The notes under the pieces are model-generated. The model ran no database searches. It had not been told where the DNA came from and saw only the letters and a list, made by a program, of their open reading frames with translations. 64,000 bases of DNA, taken from the NCBI RefSeq assembly GCF_025561425.1, contig NZ_CP094824.1:1798001-1862000 (forward strand), written 5' to 3'. Positions 29,294 to 37,929 of the stretch are shown here, one piece after another; position 1 is the first letter of the stretch, and every line of letters begins with the position of its first letter. Source of the DNA: Mammaliicoccus sciuri (GTDB lineage Bacteria; Bacillota; Bacilli; Staphylococcales; Staphylococcaceae). The position numbers and the translations under genes were made by a program.

Positions 29294-29772
29294 TTATTTT
29301 TTCTTCTTTCGAGTTTCTTCCCCAGTAAAAGGATCTATGTACTCTATCATTGTTAACTGTTCTGCTACTATATCCTCTTGTAATTGATTTCTTATATAAT
29401 TTTCTATCACTTTTTATTTCTACCAACTGTATCTACATAAAATCCTTTACACCAAAATTTTCTGTTACCATATCTATACTTTAAATGGGCATGTCTATCA
29501 AATATCATTAAGCTGCTCTTACCTTTTAAATAACCTACAAATTGAGAAACACTTAACTTTGGTGGAATGCTAACTAACATATGAATATGATCTTTACATG
29601 CTTCAGCTTCTATTATTTCTACACCTTTTCTTTCACACAATTGTCTTAAAATAATACCAATATCTCTTTTAATTTTCCCATAAATAATTTGTCTACGATA
29701 TTTTGGTGCAAACACAATGTGGTACTTACAATTCCATTTTGTATGTGCTAAACTGTTTGTGTCTGATGACAT
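29294..29772 (-). pseudogene. IS200-type transposase TnpA, C-terminus out of frame
   Basis: The intact frame gives 121 aa: HIVFAPKYRRQIIYGKI, then the HUH motif KDHIHMLVSIPP at ~60-71 and FVGYLKGKSS. It stops at 29407. Shifting frame at the run of five Ts (29411-29415, As on the coding strand) restores KVIENYIRNQLQED and EYIDPFTGEETRKKK to a stop at 29294, about 159 aa in total. The restored part holds the Tyr-x-x-x-Gln helix that supplies the nucleophile in Y1 transposases, so the truncated product should be inactive. Confidence 0.82.
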
Positions 29773-29845
29773 TTAATGCATCTCCTCGTGTTGTTAATTT
29801 TGGTTGGCTGACCAAATATTATTCTAGCATGTAGAGATGCATTTT
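29773..29845 (-). promoter_or_regulatory. Ribosome-site-sequestering hairpin upstream of tnpA
   Basis: On the minus strand AATGCATCTC (about 29832-29841) is complementary to GAGATGCATT (29774-29783), which carries the GAGGAG ribosome site just before the ATG. Pairing would hide the start. IS200 elements are known to limit transposase synthesis in this way. Confidence 0.65.
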
Positions 29846-29910
29846 TTAATACAACGGTGAAACCATACTGTACCATACGCATAGCGTATGGTTTTAATTT
29901 CACAAATAAT

Positions 29911-29947
29911 AAAAAGGATTGAGACACGATGTCCCAATCCTTTTTCA
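29911..29947 (-). terminator. Terminator after the 111-aa membrane protein
   Basis: AAAAAGGATTGAGACA and TGTCCCAATCCTTTTT pair with one mismatch; it abuts the stop at 29948. Confidence 0.88.
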
Positions 29948-30283
29948 TTACGCTATTTTAAATTTGCTATGCATAAACGGTAATTTTACGACGATATAAG
30001 CGATAATTATTTCATAAAACATTGAGAAGAACTTCTCAAAGAAGAAGAAAACATTCTGAACTAATATTGTGCCTATACCTGCCCCACTAAATTGGTAGTT
30101 AACGAGCAAGAAATTATCCATAATATTTAAAGCAATAATTGTTATAAAAACTGTCCATGACTTTTTAGTCATCATCGCCACTAAAATTGCTATAATACCA
30201 ATCACAATCGGTTCAAAAATAAACAATTGTACGAAACTATCTAAAGGTTTCCCAAACATATAAAATGCCATATCCCTAAACAT
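29948..30283 (-). CDS. Small multi-pass membrane protein, unrecognised
   Basis: 111 aa with about three to four hydrophobic segments (FEPIVIGIIAILVAMM, WTVFITIIALNIMDNFLL, GTILVQNVFFFFEKF, EIIIAYIVVKLP). AAAGGAG precedes the ATG. No catalytic motif or family I can name with confidence. It has its own terminator and lies next to the IS cluster. Confidence 0.75.
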   Translation of the reverse strand: MFRDMAFYMFGKPLDSFVQLFIFEPIVIGIIAILVAMMTKKSWTVFITIIALNIMDNFLLVNYQFSGAGIGTILVQNVFFFFEKFFSMFYEIIIAYIVVKLPFMHSKFKIA

Positions 30284-30495
30284 CCCGATTTCTCCTTTAC
30301 AGTCATTTCTAATACATTCATTATATCACGACAAACGAGCTATAATTATTAAGATACTTTAAAGATTCATCGCTTTCCTTAACATAAAATTAACATTAAT
30401 AGCCATTAAATCTTTACATTGAATTAGCAATCAATTCATATTGTCGTGTTACTTTAAAGATGTAACATAAGACGCCTTTAAAGGAGCATGATAAA
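30284..30495. other. AT-rich space between divergent small genes
   Basis: It should hold the promoters of the 111-aa membrane protein and the 43-aa peptide gene. GTTAC-TTTAAAGAT-GTAAC at about 30451-30469 is a short inverted repeat that could be an operator. No open frame with a ribosome site. Confidence 0.4.
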
Positions 30496-30627
30496 ATGCA
30501 TTTCTTTAAAAAAATAATTATTTCTTTGTTTATATTCACATTTCTACCACATGCAATTAGCATAGCAGCAGAACCCATTTCACCAAACTATGAGCAAGTC
30601 ACTTCATCATCAACCACTACCCCATAA
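30496..30627 (+). CDS. Small secreted peptide precursor (43 aa)
   Basis: Translation from ATG 30496 gives MHFFKKIIISLFIFTFLPHA, then ISIAAEPISPNYEQVTSSST, then TTP. AAAGGAG lies 7 nt upstream. Two lysines, a 15-residue hydrophobic core and IAA before Glu form a convincing Sec signal, leaving an 18-19-residue Ser/Thr-rich tail. A strong terminator follows 38 nt after the stop, which supports a real monocistronic unit. I do not recognise a family; a signalling or surface peptide are only possibilities. Confidence 0.6.
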   Translation: MHFFKKIIISLFIFTFLPHAISIAAEPISPNYEQVTSSSTTTP

Positions 30628-30664
30628 TAAACAACAAATCGAAATTTAATAACTAGAAAATTAG

Positions 30665-30698
30665 AAAGAAACTGATTAAGACGATCAGTTTCTTTTTA
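30665..30698 (+). terminator. Terminator after the 43-aa peptide gene
   Basis: AAAGAAACTGAT and ATCAGTTTCTTT form a 12-bp stem with a 7-nt loop and TTTTT. Confidence 0.93.
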
Positions 30699-30700
30699 AA

Positions 30701-30780
30701 TATTGCTATACTAATTATGGCGTGTGGTGACGGAAATAAAGCACCAAACAAATATGGAGAAAGTTCTAAATACGATTAAG
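30701..30780 (+). pseudogene. Possible remnant of a small lipoprotein gene
   Basis: One frame reads FLNIAILIMACG followed by DGNKAPNKYGESSKYD and a stop at 30778-30780. IMACG resembles a lipobox, but no ATG or ribosome site precedes it other than the Met within the lipobox itself. It may be the 3' piece of a lost lipoprotein gene, or chance. Confidence 0.3.
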
Positions 30781-30876
30781 ATTTAATTGTTCGAATCCAT
30801 TATACAAATCATTTAAACGATATTAATATAAGTGTATATAATTTCTAATTTCGGACAAAATATTGTCAATATTATG

Positions 30877-30905
30877 GAACGCCTTACGGGGGCGTTCTTT
30901 TTCGT
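30877..30905 (+). terminator. Isolated strong terminator upstream of putA
   Basis: GAACGCC and GGCGTTC with a 7-nt loop, then TTTTT. It has no complete gene directly before it, so it ends either a lost gene or a short untranslated RNA. Confidence 0.85.
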
Positions 30906-30947
30906 GTCAGAATTCATAATTAGTATAATTTTAGATTATATTAAAAA

Positions 30948-30961
30948 TGTAAACGCTTAAC
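30948..30961 (+). promoter_or_regulatory. Candidate cre (CcpA) site upstream of putA
   Basis: TGTAAACGCTTAAC matches the cre consensus TGWAANCGNTNWCA at 12 of 14 positions, 63 nt before the putA start. Proline catabolism is known to be glucose-repressed through CcpA in S. aureus, which makes the site plausible. Confidence 0.45.
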
Positions 30962-31023
30962 TAAATTTGTATTTCCATGATAAAATAAATTAAATGAACA
31001 TATATATTTAAGGAGGACTTGCT

Positions 31024-32028
31024 ATGCCTGTCGTAAAAGATTTTTTTATTGCATTATCTAACAACAAATTCATGAATGAATCAGCTAAGAAAATGGGTCC
31101 TGCACTAGGTGCAAACAAGGTCGTAGCGGGCGTTGATATTGATTCAACAATCGATACAGTTGAAAGATTAAATATGAAGGGAATTTCATGTACGTTAGAT
31201 AATTTAGGGGAATTCGTAACATCACGTCAAGAAGCTTTAGAAGCTCAACAAAATATTGTTGAAATTATGCGAAGAAACTACAATGCTAATATTGATGCGC
31301 ATGTATCTATTAAACTTACACAATTAGGACTTAATATAGATAGAGAGTTTGCTTATCAAAATACGAGAGAAATTTTGTTAAAAGCTCATGAATACGGAAA
31401 TACATTTGTAAACATCGATGCTGAAAAATATGAAGATTTAGTAGGAACTACTGAGATAGTAGATAAACTTAAAGGTGAATTCAAAAATGTAGGTACAGTT
31501 ATTCAAGCATACTTATTTGATGCTATGAATATTATGGATAAATACGATGATGTACGTTTACGATTAGTAAAAGGTGCATATAAAGAAGCACCACATATTG
31601 CTTTTCAAACTAAAGAAGAAATTGACAAAAATTATATTGCATTAATTGAAAAAAGATTATTAACTGCTAAAGCATTCACTTCAATTGCAACACACGATCA
31701 TAATATAATTAATCATGTAAAACAATTTGTTAAAGATCATAACATCTCAAGAGATTCATTTGAATTCCAAATGTTATATGGTTTTAGAACTGACTATGCA
31801 TATCAAATCGCTAATGAAGGTTATAACTTCTGTATGTACGTACCATTTGGGGAAGATTGGTTCGGTTACTTTATGAGAAGATTAGCAGAAAGACCTCAAA
31901 ATATTAATTTAATGTTATTAGATATCTTTAGTGAAAAGAATAAAGGAAAAATCGCTATCGGAGCTAGTGTATTAGCTGGCTTAACCCTATTAGGTATTGG
32001 CGGCATTGCTAAAGGTAAGAAAAAATAA
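31024..32028 (+). CDS. putA: Proline dehydrogenase
   Basis: 334 aa monofunctional PRODH (beta/alpha barrel, FAD). Barrel landmarks: GISCTLDNLGEFV, VSIKLTQLGLNID (~95), VRLRLVKGAYKE (~180), IATHDHNII, FQMLYGFRTDYAYQ and C-terminal YFMRRLAERPQN, which carries the proline-binding arginines. It oxidises proline to pyrroline-5-carboxylate. A C-terminal hydrophobic stretch (IAIGASVLAGLTLLGIGGIA) then KGKKK may anchor it to the membrane near its quinone acceptor; this is inference. TAAGGAGG site. Confidence 0.93.
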   Translation: MPVVKDFFIALSNNKFMNESAKKMGPALGANKVVAGVDIDSTIDTVERLNMKGISCTLDNLGEFVTSRQEALEAQQNIVEIMRRNYNANIDAHVSIKLTQLGLNIDREFAYQNTREILLKAHEYGNTFVNIDAEKYEDLVGTTEIVDKLKGEFKNVGTVIQAYLFDAMNIMDKYDDVRLRLVKGAYKEAPHIAFQTKEEIDKNYIALIEKRLLTAKAFTSIATHDHNIINHVKQFVKDHNISRDSFEFQMLYGFRTDYAYQIANEGYNFCMYVPFGEDWFGYFMRRLAERPQNINLMLLDIFSEKNKGKIAIGASVLAGLTLLGIGGIAKGKKK

Positions 32029-32035
32029 CACATAA

Positions 32036-32061
32036 GAAGCCAGGACGCTTGTCCTGGCTTC
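32036..32061. terminator. Bidirectional terminator, putA and rib operon
   Basis: GAAGCCAGGAC and GTCCTGGCTTC form a perfect 11-bp stem with a GCTT loop between convergent transcripts. Confidence 0.92.
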
Positions 32062-32068
32062 ATTGGTT

Positions 32069-32539
32069 TTATATTTGTGTTTCGATATTTTTAAGTAAGT
32101 TTGCCATTTCAATTGCAGCTAAGGCAGCATCTCCACCTTTATTACCTGCTTTTGTTCCTGCTCTTTCAATCGCTTGTTCAATTGTTTCTGTCGTTACGAT
32201 TCCAAATATTACAGGTACTTCCGTTTCATCGTTTACTTTAGAAATACCTTTCGCAACTTCATTACATACATAATCATAATGAGTAGTCGCCCCTCTAATG
32301 ACACAGCCTAATGTTACGACTGCATCGTATTTGCCTGACTTCGCTAACTTTTTAGCAACTAAAGGAATTTCATACGCCCCAGGTACATATGCGACATGAA
32401 CATTTTCTTCATCAACGTTATGTCTGATTAAAGTATCTTGAGCTCCATCTAATAAACGACCTGTTATAAAATCGTTAAATCTACTCACGACGATTGCTAC
32501 TTTTAATTGTGATCCATCCATTTTACCTTCAAATTTCAT
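32069..32539 (-). CDS. ribH: 6,7-dimethyl-8-ribityllumazine synthase
   Basis: 156 aa. [17 protein letters not shown] at ~16, [15 protein letters not shown] at ~50, [17 protein letters not shown] with the catalytic His near 88, and [26 protein letters not shown] match the lumazine synthase core. It joins the DHBP product of RibBA with the RibD product. Last gene of ribD-ribE-ribBA-ribH. Confidence 0.96.
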   Translation of the reverse strand: MKFEGKMDGSQLKVAIVVSRFNDFITGRLLDGAQDTLIRHNVDEENVHVAYVPGAYEIPLVAKKLAKSGKYDAVVTLGCVIRGATTHYDYVCNEVAKGISKVNDETEVPVIFGIVTTETIEQAIERAGTKAGNKGGDAALAAIEMANLLKNIETQI

Positions 32540-32559
32540 TTTAAAAACTCCATTCTATT

Positions 32560-33709
32560 TTATATTAAATGACCCATTTCATGCTTTTTAGTATTGATAT
32601 ATGATGCATTTGTTTCGTTCGGTTCAATGACAACTGGAACTCTATTAGAAACATGTATACCTAAATCTTGTAATTGATTAAATTTATCTGGATTATTACT
32701 GATGAGTTGTATTTCTTCTATATTAAAGTATTTCAAAATCTGACTCGCTTCAGTATAATCTCTTAAATCCGCTTCAAAGCCTAAAGCTTCATTAGCAGTA
32801 ATCGTGTCATATCCTTGTTCAATAAGTTCATATGCTTTAAGTTTATTGATCAGACCTATTCCTCTACCTTCTTGAGGTAAGTATAAAATCATACCACCAT
32901 GTTCTTGAATGTATTTCATTGAATATTCAAGCTGTTCTCCACAATCGCATCTAGCACTATGGAAAATATCACCTGTCACACATTCAGAATGTATACGTAC
33001 ATTCATACCATTTTTGATTTCTCCTGAACTAATGACAATATATTCTTTATCGTCTAATTGAGATGTAAAGCCGTACATATCGAATTCACCGTATGAAGTT
33101 GGTAATTTAACTTTAGATTCAAGATGTATAATTTGATCATGGTGTTTTCTATACTTTACAAGTTCATCAATCGTTATCATTAACAAACCATGTTTACGTT
33201 TAAATTGATATAAATCATCTCGACGAGCCATCGTGCCATCATCATTCATAATTTCACAAATAGCACCAGCTGGTTTCGCTCCAGAAAGTTTCGCTAAATC
33301 AACACAAGCTTCTGTATGACCTATTCTTTCAAGAACACCATTGTCTTTAGCTATTAATGGAAATACGTGACCTGGTTGAACAAATGCTCTTGGTGACGTT
33401 TCATTTATTAATGCTTTAATCGTATCTGCTCTTTCAAAAGCACTAATCCCTGTCGTACTTGATGCATGATCAATACTTACAGTAAATGCAGTCTTATATT
33501 TATCACCCGTTTCAGTCATCAATTTCACTACTAATCGGTGCACAGATTAAACCTCTCGCATGTGTAGCCATAAAATTAATCGTTTCAGCTGTTAAATACT
33601 CAGATATAGCGACGAGGTCACCTTCATTTTCTCTATCTTCATCATCTACTACAATAATCGGTTTACCACTTTTAAGTTCTTGTATGGCATCTTCTACGTT
33701 ATCAAACAT
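32560..33709 (-). pseudogene. ribBA: RibBA (DHBP synthase / GTP cyclohydrolase II) broken by an internal deletion
   Basis: The ATG at 33709 starts a normal RibB ([40 protein letters not shown]) that stops after 65 codons at 33512. The remainder continues in another frame from about 33540: [26 protein letters not shown]-type FVQPGHVFPLIA, GHTEACVDLA, then RibA with HSECVTGDIFHSARCDCGEQL (zinc Cys) and LPQEGRGIGL. Compared with family spacing about 20-30 nt are missing near 33525. The only start for the second part is a GTG at 33543 without ribosome site. RibB should be inactive; RibA may be lost too. Confidence 0.85.
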
Positions 33710-33720
33710 GTTATAGCCTC

Positions 33721-34353
33721 CTAAAATCCTAGATTAAGTAATTTCTCTTCGGATAAATTTGAATGATTTTGTCCCGTTGCTTTCTGCACATATTTAAATA
33801 ACAAATCCGTTTCAATATGTACGCTGTCACCTTGTTTTTTATTAACAAAGATTGTACAATCTCTCGTTTCAGGAATTAAATGAATTTCAAATTTTTGAGG
33901 ATATAATTTAAAAATTGTCAAACTAACACCATCAACTGTGATAGATCCTTTATCAATCATTTGATTTAATAAATGCGCTTCTGTAGATATTTCAATAATC
34001 CATTCATCTTGTCTCTTTGAAATATGTTTAATAATGCCCTGACCATCTACATGTCCACTTACAAAATGACCGCCAAATCTTCCGTTCGCTAACATCGCTC
34101 TTTCAAGATTGACTTTGTCATTCATTTTCAAATGTTCTAAATAAGTTACTGAGATAGTTCCAGTAATCACTTCCACTTTAAAAGTAGAACTTGCTTTCTC
34201 AGTAACGGTCAAACAAACACCATTAACAGCAACGGAATCACCTAGTGATAAATCATCCATTATTTCAGTGGCTTCAATTGTTAATGTTTTAACGCCTTGG
34301 TTTGTGCTTGTATTCTTGATTACACCAACTGTTTCAATGAGTCCTGTGAACAT
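33721..34353 (-). CDS. ribE: Riboflavin synthase alpha subunit
   Basis: 210 aa. Two similar lumazine-binding barrels: [12 protein letters not shown]... [11 protein letters not shown] (first) and [10 protein letters not shown]... [12 protein letters not shown] (second). It disproportionates two lumazine molecules to riboflavin. The gap to ribD is 4 nt and to ribBA 11 nt, so it is one operon. Confidence 0.96.
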   Translation of the reverse strand: MFTGLIETVGVIKNTSTNQGVKTLTIEATEIMDDLSLGDSVAVNGVCLTVTEKASSTFKVEVITGTISVTYLEHLKMNDKVNLERAMLANGRFGGHFVSGHVDGQGIIKHISKRQDEWIIEISTEAHLLNQMIDKGSITVDGVSLTIFKLYPQKFEIHLIPETRDCTIFVNKKQGDSVHIETDLLFKYVQKATGQNHSNLSEEKLLNLGF

Positions 34354-34357
34354 CTTG

Positions 34358-35404
34358 TCACTTCTTTCTTAATGTTATTTTAAGATCTCCACCAATGATT
34401 TCTGTTGATATAATTTCAAATAATTTACTATTGGATAAAGGAACCACATCATGCGTTTGATAATATTGATATTTTCCTTGACCACCAATCATCTTCGGGG
34501 CTTGATAAATAATTAATTGGTCTACTAAGTCTTGTTCAATAAACTGACTTACAAGTTTAGGACCTGCTTCAACCATCACTTGAGCATATCCATCTTCATA
34601 TAAATCTTTCATTATCGGTTTTAAATTTGATAAATCACTCTTCTTAACTTTAATATGTTGATTCTCATAAGTGTGAAATGATTGCGAACTCGTTACAACA
34701 ACGACAGGATTATCTTCATCTTTGAATATTTCATAATCACCTTCAAAGCTTGATTGCTCTGTTAATACAATTCTAGTTGGATTACTTAACTCAGGATTAC
34801 GAGAAGTTAATAATGGATTATCTTCACGAACTGTCATCCCACCTGTCATAATGGCATCATGTTGTGAGCGCAATTTTAATACATCTTGTTTAACTTCTTT
34901 AGAAGTAATCCATTTACTTTCTTTGTAATCTGTCGCAACTTTACCATCTAGGCTTGTAGAAATTTTCAAAGTAATAAAAGGTAATTTCGTTTGTTGTTGA
35001 AGAAAAAAAGCCTCATATAAGTCTTCTGCTCTTTTTGAAGGCTCATGTTTTACATCTATTCCAGCTTCGTACAACATTTCATGACCACTATTTTTAAGAG
35101 AATCATCTTTAACTGCATATACAACTGATTGAATACCATTGTCGATAATCGCTTTGGCGCAAGGTGGTGTTAAACCATAGTGTGAACAAGGTTCTAAAGA
35201 AACATATATTGTTGCACCTTGAGCATCTTCACCTGCCATTTTTAAAGCTTGTATTTCAGCATGTGCTTCACCCTTTTTTAAATGTGCTCCAAAACCTATA
35301 ATTTTATGATCTTTAACAATAACAGCACCAACAGAAGGATTCGTACCCGTCTGCCCTTGTAAACGTTCAGCTAAATCAATTGCAAAATCTAAATATTGAT
35401 TCAT
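34358..35404 (-). CDS. ribD: Bifunctional riboflavin deaminase/reductase
   Basis: 348 aa from ATG 35404 (MNQYLDFAIDLAER), with TTTAGGAGG upstream; the longer frame to 35473 crosses the riboswitch terminator. Deaminase domain: GEAHAEIQAL (zinc His, Glu) and SLEPCSHYGLTPPCAKAI (zinc Cys pair, ~75-92). Reductase domain from ~150: LKISTSLDGKVA, WITSKE, MTGGMTVREDNPLLTSR, VEAGPKLVSQFI. First gene of the operon. Confidence 0.95.
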   Translation of the reverse strand: MNQYLDFAIDLAERLQGQTGTNPSVGAVIVKDHKIIGFGAHLKKGEAHAEIQALKMAGEDAQGATIYVSLEPCSHYGLTPPCAKAIIDNGIQSVVYAVKDDSLKNSGHEMLYEAGIDVKHEPSKRAEDLYEAFFLQQQTKLPFITLKISTSLDGKVATDYKESKWITSKEVKQDVLKLRSQHDAIMTGGMTVREDNPLLTSRNPELSNPTRIVLTEQSSFEGDYEIFKDEDNPVVVVTSSQSFHTYENQHIKVKKSDLSNLKPIMKDLYEDGYAQVMVEAGPKLVSQFIEQDLVDQLIIYQAPKMIGGQGKYQYYQTHDVVPLSNSKLFEIISTEIIGGDLKITLRKK

Positions 35405-35420
35405 TTCTTTACCTCCTAAA

Positions 35421-35460
35421 AATAAAACCCACCGAAAATCACTTTTCGGTGGTTGGGAGT
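35421..35460 (-). terminator. Expression-platform terminator of the FMN riboswitch
   Basis: On the minus strand CCACCGAAAA and TTTTCGGTGG enclose GTGA and are followed by GTTTTATTTTT, 17 nt before the ribD ribosome site. Confidence 0.88.
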
Positions 35461-35550
35461 AAAAATGTATCACGAAATAAGCCTTTTATGAAAAAAGACT
35501 TTAACATTTTAAGTATAACGAAATAAGCGTATAGCATACGCTGTCGTCTA

Positions 35551-35680
35551 TTCTTTCTCCCATCCAGACTATACTGTCGGCTTCAGAATGTTACTGAATC
35601 AGCCATAAATGAAAAATCACTTATGGGTCGCGGGCTATTATACCGCCGGTTGGGAATTCCACCCTGCCCCGAAAGAATAT
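35551..35680 (-). promoter_or_regulatory. FMN riboswitch (RFN element)
   Basis: The minus strand reads TCTTTCGGGGCAGGGTGGAA, then ACCGGCGGT, AGCCCGCGA, TGGCTGATTCAGT and AGTCTGGATGGGAGAAAGA, the conserved RFN boxes in order. FMN binding should favour the terminator at 35421. A palindrome GCGTAT-AGC-ATACGC at 35528-35542 lies between aptamer and terminator and could belong to the switching helix. Confidence 0.95.
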
Positions 35681-35796
35681 ATTATTAAATTATATATCAG
35701 TAATCACTGATGACATCATTCTATACCATATCACTAAGAATTACAATTGAAGAAGTTAAATTTATTTTGTTGTTGTTTGTGTGATGATTTCAAAAA

Positions 35797-36090
35797 AGCT
35801 GATAACGGCGGTCTTGTGAACACTTCTGGTCAAACTTGTTTATAACGATGGTCTTGTGAACACTTTTCGGCCAAACCTGTTCATAACGGGGTTGTTGTGA
35901 ACACTTTCGACCAAACTTGTTTACAACGGGGCTGTTAGTTACAAAAGTCGGCTGAATTGTAACTATAGACCCCCTTATTTACAAAACTCCTCTGAATTGT
36001 TACTATGGACAGCCTTAATTACAAAACTACTCAGAAGTGTTAATACTGGTATTCTTATTTGCACTTTGTATCAAAACTGCTAATAACGCC
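35797..36090 (+). repeat. Hairpin-repeat array I (units A3-B3-C1, 40-bp period)
   Basis: Unit starts: class A (TTGTGAACACTT... AACTTGTT-ATAACG) at 35814, 35854, 35895; class B (TTACAAAACT... TGTTACTATGG) at 35939, 35979, 36019; class C (TTGCACTT... AACTGCTAATAAC) at 36059. Steps are 40, 41, 44, 40, 40, 40. Each unit is an imperfect inverted repeat of about 12-nt arms round a 5-7-nt centre, often CGGCC. No coding potential. It occupies most of the gap upstream of the rib leader. Confidence 0.9.
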
Positions 36091-36111
36091 CCATCACCCA
36101 TACATAAAAAT

Positions 36112-36143
36112 AAGCTTGAGACATCAAACATTGTCTCAAGCTT
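36112..36143 (-). terminator. Terminator after the FAD/NAD(P)-binding gene
   Basis: AAGCTTGAGACA and TGTCTCAAGCTT form a 12-bp stem with an 8-nt loop. Confidence 0.88.
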
Positions 36144-36163
36144 ACATTTCAATTTCCATTATT

Positions 36164-37677
36164 CTACTTCTTTTTTGATTTCGCCTTTTTAACTTTTTTT
36201 CTTTCTTCTAATTCAATATATAAGTCATTGACTGCTCTTACGGATTGATCGACTAATAATGAAACGCCATTTACATCAAAATTTACTCCACTTGTTAATT
36301 GTCCAATTACTTTTAAATTTGGCATTGTACCGAATTTTGGACTAATGACTTCATTTGAATATGGCATGACAAGAATACCTCCAAATGGATGAGCAGCTAT
36401 AATTTGTTTGTTCTCTAAACCTTTAATAAAATGCTCTTCTTCTGTCAGTTCTGATAAATGTTTTTAGGACCAGTCGCATTAATGACATAATGATAACTTG
36501 ATTCTTCTTGTTCACCTTCATACTTAATTCTAAATTTACCGTAATATTTTCGTACATTTTCTAATCCTTCTTTAACGACAATGTCTTCATTTTCAATCCA
36601 TTCAATCAATTGTTTCGCTGAAGATTGAGGCATTGGATTCGCATTACGTTTAAAGTGATGCCCATACTTTTCTAAAAATGTCGACTTATCATCAATTGTC
36701 ATGGCATTCCAAACAGGAATCATATGATGTTTTACTTCTTCAACAAATGATTGAAAATGCCCTACTTCGTCTTCATGTCTTAAATCATATTTCATATTCG
36801 CTACATTATCTTTTTTAAATCGATAAAGCATTTTTTTCAAGTTAATATTTTGATATTCACATTCTTTCGCAAAGAGGTTTTCTATTTCTTTTAATGGTGC
36901 GATACCTTTATGCGTCTTTTTTAATTTTTCTATTGCATCTTTCGTAATATACTTCAAATTAATTTCATGTTTAATACCTCTAACTGTCGGAAATTGAGCA
37001 TGTCTTGATGCTACAGTTATTGGCAGTTGTTTATGATTTTCCATAACAAATCTAATGACATCTATTGAACTAAGTCCTGTTCCAATTATCGCAATATCGT
37101 CATTTTCTTTTACATCACGCAACGCTTTAATAGTTGGATATGGCGATTCAATATAACCTTTTAATCCAGATAAATTATACGGATCTTTATAAGGTAAAGT
37201 ACCAATTGTCAAAAATACATAGTCATATTTTTGACATACCGCTTCATCATCTTCTATATAACAGACATCTATTTTATATTGACCTCTTTCATCTTTAATT
37301 TCTTCGACATAGCAACTATCTACTTTATGCTTATGTACGAATATATTATCGTGTTTATTTAACAAGTCATTTAAAATAGATTTCATATAATGACCGAATA
37401 CTAATCGTGGTAAATATTTCGCTTTTCCATAGTCAAAATCATCATTTTTCTTATACCATTTCTTAAAATCTTTCGTATCATCTGGACTTAAGGACATTTG
37501 ATTAGCTGGTAAGTTAATGAGCAAGCGATCACTATCATTTTGAAATGGCTTGCCCATACCCATATCTTCGACACTATCAAATATATCGACCGTTATTTTT
37601 TTGAATTTTTTATGCTTTGCTAATTGGTTTAACGTACTAACACCAGCAGTTCCCATCCCTATTATAGCTACTTTCAA
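36164..37677 (-). pseudogene. FAD/NAD(P)-binding protein, frameshifted near the C-terminus
   Basis: TTG at 37677 with GGAGGGG upstream starts LKVAIIGMGTAGVSTLNQL (Rossmann). NLPANQMSLSPDD, IAIIGTGLSSIDVIRF (second dinucleotide site, ~190) and YHYVINATGP follow. The frame stops at 36445. Adding one A to the run opposite 36461-36465 continues into KHLSELTEEEHF, AAHPFGGILVMPYSNE and VIGQLTSGVNFDVNG to the stop at 36164, about 504 aa. It resembles the NAD_binding_9 family (FAD-dependent hydroxylase/oxidase-like). Substrate unknown. Likely a sequence error or recent loss. Confidence 0.82.
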
Positions 37678-37929
37678 ATTGTACCCCTCCAAATCTCTCA
37701 ATGCATAATATGCAAAAATCATTCAATTTTATAAATCTATTATACATGTTGAGAACATAACATGTCTTTATATATAACATTAGTCTCATTCACACTTTTT
37801 GTATTTATTCCTTTTTTTAAATAACAATAAACATAAATTACACGTTTTAGGCGATTTTCATAATTATGCAACTAATGTGTTATAATAATAAACGTCATTA
37901 TTATAAATTTCAAAAAAAGGAGAAGTGTT

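Larger units (their letters stand above)
29200..29900 (-). mobile_element. IS200-type element, transposase frameshifted
   Basis: A TnpA-like gene occupies the middle. On the left-end side (minus strand upstream) lies CATACGC-ATA-GCGTATG at 29874-29893. On the other side AACCCTTAAAAGGGTT at 29274-29290 and GCCCTAAAAGGGC at 29228-29240 are candidate end hairpins. IS200 elements have no inverted repeats, so the tips are approximate. No TnpB/accessory gene is present. It sits only about 20-100 bp from the IS150-type element. Confidence 0.75.

Noticed and set aside
29200-29900. IS605-type element with TnpB/guide RNA
   Set aside because: Only a TnpA gene is present; no TnpB remnant found on either side, so it is treated as IS200-type.
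29748-29948. 66-codon frame overlapping the IS200 left end
   Set aside because: No ribosome site, lies on end hairpins and a terminator, and its product has no sensible composition.
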